In this document: positions 5,588 through 7,284 of the stretch, in pieces
Layout of the letters: every line of letters starts with the position of its first letter
Numbering within the stretch: position 1 is the stretch's first letter
Source of the DNA: Anaerolineales bacterium
Lineage (GTDB): Bacteria > Chloroflexota > Anaerolineae > Promineifilales > Promineifilaceae
DNA: 7,284 nt
Assembly (NCBI GenBank): GCA_020432595.1
Contig: JAGQGA010000269.1
Span: forward strand, 1 to 7,284
Reading direction: 5' to 3'
Notes under the pieces: generated by a model
The model's database searches: none
Told to the model about the DNA's origin: nothing
What the model saw: only the letters and a program-made list of their open reading frames with translations
Made by a program: the position numbers and the translations under genes

Positions 5588-6847
5588 ATGCACGAAGAAC
5601 GGAAATCCATTTTAGAGTTATTGGCACGCGGCAAGATTACGGCTGAAGAAGCGGCACTGCTGCTGGACGCGCTGGAAGGACCAGAGCCGGTGGCGGCTGT
5701 GGCCGAGGAACCAGCGTTTGCCCTGCCACACCTGCCCAGCCCACCCCGCCCGCCGCAGCCGCCCAGCCCTCCCCGTATGCCTCCCATGCCGCGTGTCCAT
5801 TTTGGCTGGCAGCAGCGCCGCCAGCCCATTGACCCCCGATTAAGCGAGGTGCTAGCGCGGCTGGGGCTAACCGATTTATCCGATGAGGAGTGGCATCAAC
5901 TGCAAATTCATCACATCAATACCGCTTTTGTCGAACGATACCGTGGGGCTGGCTTGAAATCGTTAACGATTGAGGATTTGGTGCAGCTCAAAATCCACAA
6001 CGTGCCGCCGGAACTGGTGCAGGTGGTGCGCGAGGTGGCAGGGGCAGATGTGGCAATAGACGAGATTGTGCCGCTGGCAATTCACCGCGTTAATCCCGAA
6101 CTGGTGCGGGAACTGGTGGATTGGAAGGGGGCGGACTTGGATTGGCACGGGGTGGCGGAACTGGGGATTCACCGCACGCCGCTGGAACTGGTGCGGCAGT
6201 TGCGGAAGCTGGGCATGAATGAGGTTTCGCTGGCAGATTTGGCCGAGATGGGGATTCATCGGGTGCGGCCGGCGTTTGTCGAAGAAGTCATGGCGCTGAA
6301 TTTGCCAGGGATGACACCACACCATTTGGTGGAGATGCGGATTCACGGGCTGCGGAGCGGCTTTGTGCGGGAAATGGCGGCACTAAATTTGCCCGATTTG
6401 ACCCCGGAGCGGTTGGTTGAGATGGCAATTCATGGGGTAACGGCCGATTTTGCCCGGCAAATGCGGCGGCAATATGGCGACAAGCTGACGGCGGCCCAGT
6501 TGGTTGAGATGCAGATTACCGGCCATTTTGACCTGGGCGAGTGGGCGGAGGATTGGGAGGAGAAGATCGCGTTTGTGCCGGAAGGAACGCCGGTGTCTTA
6601 TTTGCAGCGGCTGAAAGCGACGGGGCTGCCGGGTTTGGATGAGAAGATGATGTTGGCATTGTATTACCAGGGGGTGGCGGTGGAGGATGTGGAACGGTGG
6701 CAGAAAACGGCCGTTTCTGACCTCAACGCCAACGGTATCCTGGCCCTCCACAGCCTGGGGATCACGCCAGAACGGGTGGAAAAGCTGGCGGCTGCTCACG
6801 GTGGCAAGCTGACTGTGGCGGAAATTATTGCGTTGGATGTGAAGTAA
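5588..6847 (+). CDS. Cytoplasmic 29-residue-repeat protein with SHOCT-like N-terminal motif
   Basis: The 419-residue protein has no signal peptide or membrane segment. Residues 1-30 (ERKSILELLARGKITAEEAA) form a short helical motif of the kind at the start of YvlB/LiaX-type proteins. A proline-rich linker (49-69) follows. Residues about 84-313 hold seven full copies and one decayed copy of a 29-residue repeat centred on Ile-His at 107, 136, 165, 194, 223, 252 and 281, with I310 in a decayed copy. The pattern is like IHGVxxxFVRxMxALxLPxLT, which resembles repeats in the C-terminal parts of some BlaR1/M56-like regulators. Two more diverged units lie near 357 and 386. Probable role is protein-protein binding next to the DUF2089 regulator. 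The ATG at 5588 has GGAGA 5 nt before it. A frame upstream to 5534 would run through the hairpin and is rejected. Confidence 0.82.
   Translation: MHEERKSILELLARGKITAEEAALLLDALEGPEPVAAVAEEPAFALPHLPSPPRPPQPPSPPRMPPMPRVHFGWQQRRQPIDPRLSEVLARLGLTDLSDEEWHQLQIHHINTAFVERYRGAGLKSLTIEDLVQLKIHNVPPELVQVVREVAGADVAIDEIVPLAIHRVNPELVRELVDWKGADLDWHGVAELGIHRTPLELVRQLRKLGMNEVSLADLAEMGIHRVRPAFVEEVMALNLPGMTPHHLVEMRIHGLRSGFVREMAALNLPDLTPERLVEMAIHGVTADFARQMRRQYGDKLTAAQLVEMQITGHFDLGEWAEDWEEKIAFVPEGTPVSYLQRLKATGLPGLDEKMMLALYYQGVAVEDVERWQKTAVSDLNANGILALHSLGITPERVEKLAAAHGGKLTVAEIIALDVK
6706..6715. repeat. AACGGCCGTT palindrome, copy 7 of 8 (in repeat-protein gene)
   Basis: Exact copy near the 3' end of the gene; reads Thr-Ala-Val (KTAVSDLN). 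A near-copy AACGGCCGAT at 6439-6448 is in the same phase. Confidence 0.9.
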
Positions 6848-6854
6848 CAAGGAT

Positions 6855-6966
6855 TAGACATTATCGGAATTAACTTTATGTCACGCAAAGGCGCAAAGAC
6901 GCAAAGGAAAAATGCTTGGCGACTTGGCGACTTTGCGTGAGAAATTCTTATTTCCGATAATCTCTA
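6855..6966. repeat. 112-bp nested inverted-repeat element (MITE-like)
   Basis: The outer arms TAGACATTATCGGAA (6855-6869) and TTCCGATAATCTCTA (6952-6966) are inverse copies, 14 of 15. Inside, TCACGCAAAG (6881-6890) and CTTTGCGTGA (6931-6940) are perfect 10-base inverse copies. The left arm continues with octads GGCGCAAA/GACGCAAA, and the right side holds GGCGACTT twice. There is no gene inside, and it lies just after the repeat-protein gene. The CGCAAAG motif family is, to my knowledge, common in intergenic DNA of many environmental bacteria. Confidence 0.75.
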
Positions 6967-6986
6967 TTAAACAACCACGAAGCTAA

Positions 6987-7027
6987 GATTGGAGATTAGT
7001 CTAATCTCCAATCCCCAATCTCCAATC
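6987..7027. repeat. Inverted heptamer repeat
   Basis: GATTGGAGATTAG (6987-6999) and CTAATCTCCAATC (7001-7013) are perfect inverse copies around a single T. The right side continues as heptads AATCTCC, AATCCCC, AATCTCC (7003-7023), then AATC. Same heptamer family as 3888-3908 and 5430-5497. Confidence 0.8.
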
Positions 7028-7045
7028 GGTTTTCTCATTCTTGCC

Positions 7046-7061
7046 GCGTAAATCTTTACGC
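7046..7061 (+). other. Small palindrome with short T-run, weak terminator or operator
   Basis: GCGTAAATCTTTACGC is an imperfect palindrome (7-base arms, 2-nt centre) followed by CCCCTTTT. It could be a weak terminator for the repeat-protein transcript or an operator for the secreted-protein gene 45 nt on. Confidence 0.35.
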
Positions 7062-7092
7062 CCCTTTTATGAAAAAGCGGGCAATGGGTTGG

Positions 7093-7098
7093 TAAGAT
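7093..7098 (+). promoter_or_regulatory. -10-like box of the secreted-protein gene, leaderless candidate
   Basis: TAAGAT ends 7 nt before the ATG at 7106, the same spacing as in the GNAT gene. No good -35 box is seen at 16-18 nt upstream, and no proper Shine-Dalgarno site precedes the start codon. Confidence 0.3.
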
Positions 7099-7105
7099 AG
7101 GCGGG

Positions 7106-7284
7106 ATGAAGCATTATCCTGCCTATTTTTGTGTTCTGTCTTTGCTGTTGATGATGGTGGCGGGGTCGGCGGCGCAGGAAACGGCCGTTAACCAGCCCCA
7201 ACACTTGTACCTCCCCGTTATCAAAAAATACATCCCCCCGGCACCAGCCGCACCTTTGCCGCCCCCAATCGCCAAACAAATTGA
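7106..7284 (+). CDS. Partial secreted protein, N-terminus only
   Basis: Fifty-nine codons are present and the frame is open at the window end. The start reads MKHYPAYFCVLSLLLMMVAG, then SAAQETAVNQPQH, a typical Sec signal peptide with hydrophobic core about residues 6-19 and likely cleavage after AGSAA. The mature part begins with QHLYLPVIKKYIPPAP and a proline-rich stretch, a pattern seen in exported proteins of Chloroflexota. The rest of the domain content is not in view. The start is chosen from the hydrophobic core, since there is no good ribosome site. It contains one AACGGCCGTT palindrome. Function is unknown. Confidence 0.6.
   Translation, partial: MKHYPAYFCVLSLLLMMVAGSAAQETAVNQPQHLYLPVIKKYIPPAPAAPLPPPIAKQI
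7180..7189. repeat. AACGGCCGTT palindrome, copy 8 of 8 (in secreted-protein gene)
   Basis: Exact copy just after the signal peptide; reads Thr-Ala-Val (ETAVNQP). Confidence 0.9.

Noticed and set aside
5963..6850. Minus-strand open frames under the repeat-protein gene
   Set aside because: They are shadows of the 29-residue repeats (His/Gln/Pro-rich) with no independent evidence.
1..7284. tRNA or rRNA genes
   Set aside because: I saw no cloverleaf pattern, TTCGA-type T-loop with matching arms, or rRNA signature on either strand.

Overview
The window looks like part of a chromosome of an uncultured or little-studied bacterium, most likely Chloroflexota (Anaerolineae/Ardenticatenia-like). This is an inference, not a proof. 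It rests on the start of a secreted protein with a YLPVIKKY-type motif, a MoxR/CoxE-like pair, a DUF2089 regulator, and intergenic gaps filled with short tandem heptamer repeats. Most of the window is GC-rich, but roughly 1-1390 is visibly AT-richer and looks like accessory DNA.

Layout. The left two thirds is read on the minus strand. From right to left it holds a GNAT acetyltransferase (4841-4077), a MoxR-type AAA+ ATPase (3774-2833), a CoxE-like VWA protein (2786-1401), a SUKH/SMI1-like protein (1260-853), and a two-gene toxin-antitoxin module made of a minimal nucleotidyltransferase (743-417) overlapping a HEPN protein (420-31). The right third is read on the plus strand. It holds a DUF2089 zinc-ribbon/HTH regulator (5049-5426), a 419-residue protein built on an exact 29-residue repeat (5588-6847), and the first 59 codons of a secreted protein cut by the window end (7106-7284). 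The divergent control region lies at 4842-5048.

How genes may work together. The AAA+ and VWA proteins form the usual MoxR-VWA chaperone-like pair that remodels or matures a client; no client gene is present. The nucleotidyltransferase and HEPN protein form an MntA/HepT-type module. The stop codon of the SUKH-like gene lies inside an integron attC-like core, so this block may have arrived as gene cassettes. The DUF2089 regulator and the downstream repeat protein carry the same short helical motif, at the C-terminus of one and the N-terminus of the other, which suggests a two-gene regulatory module.

Beyond genes. The palindrome AACGGCCGTT occurs eight times, where about 0.007 would be expected by chance. 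All seven copies inside genes read Thr-Ala-Val in the same codon phase. The gaps also hold heptamer tandem repeats, a 112-bp nested inverted-repeat element, a near-perfect hairpin over the moxR stop codon, and two genes whose -10-like box sits exactly 7 nt before the start codon (candidate leaderless genes).
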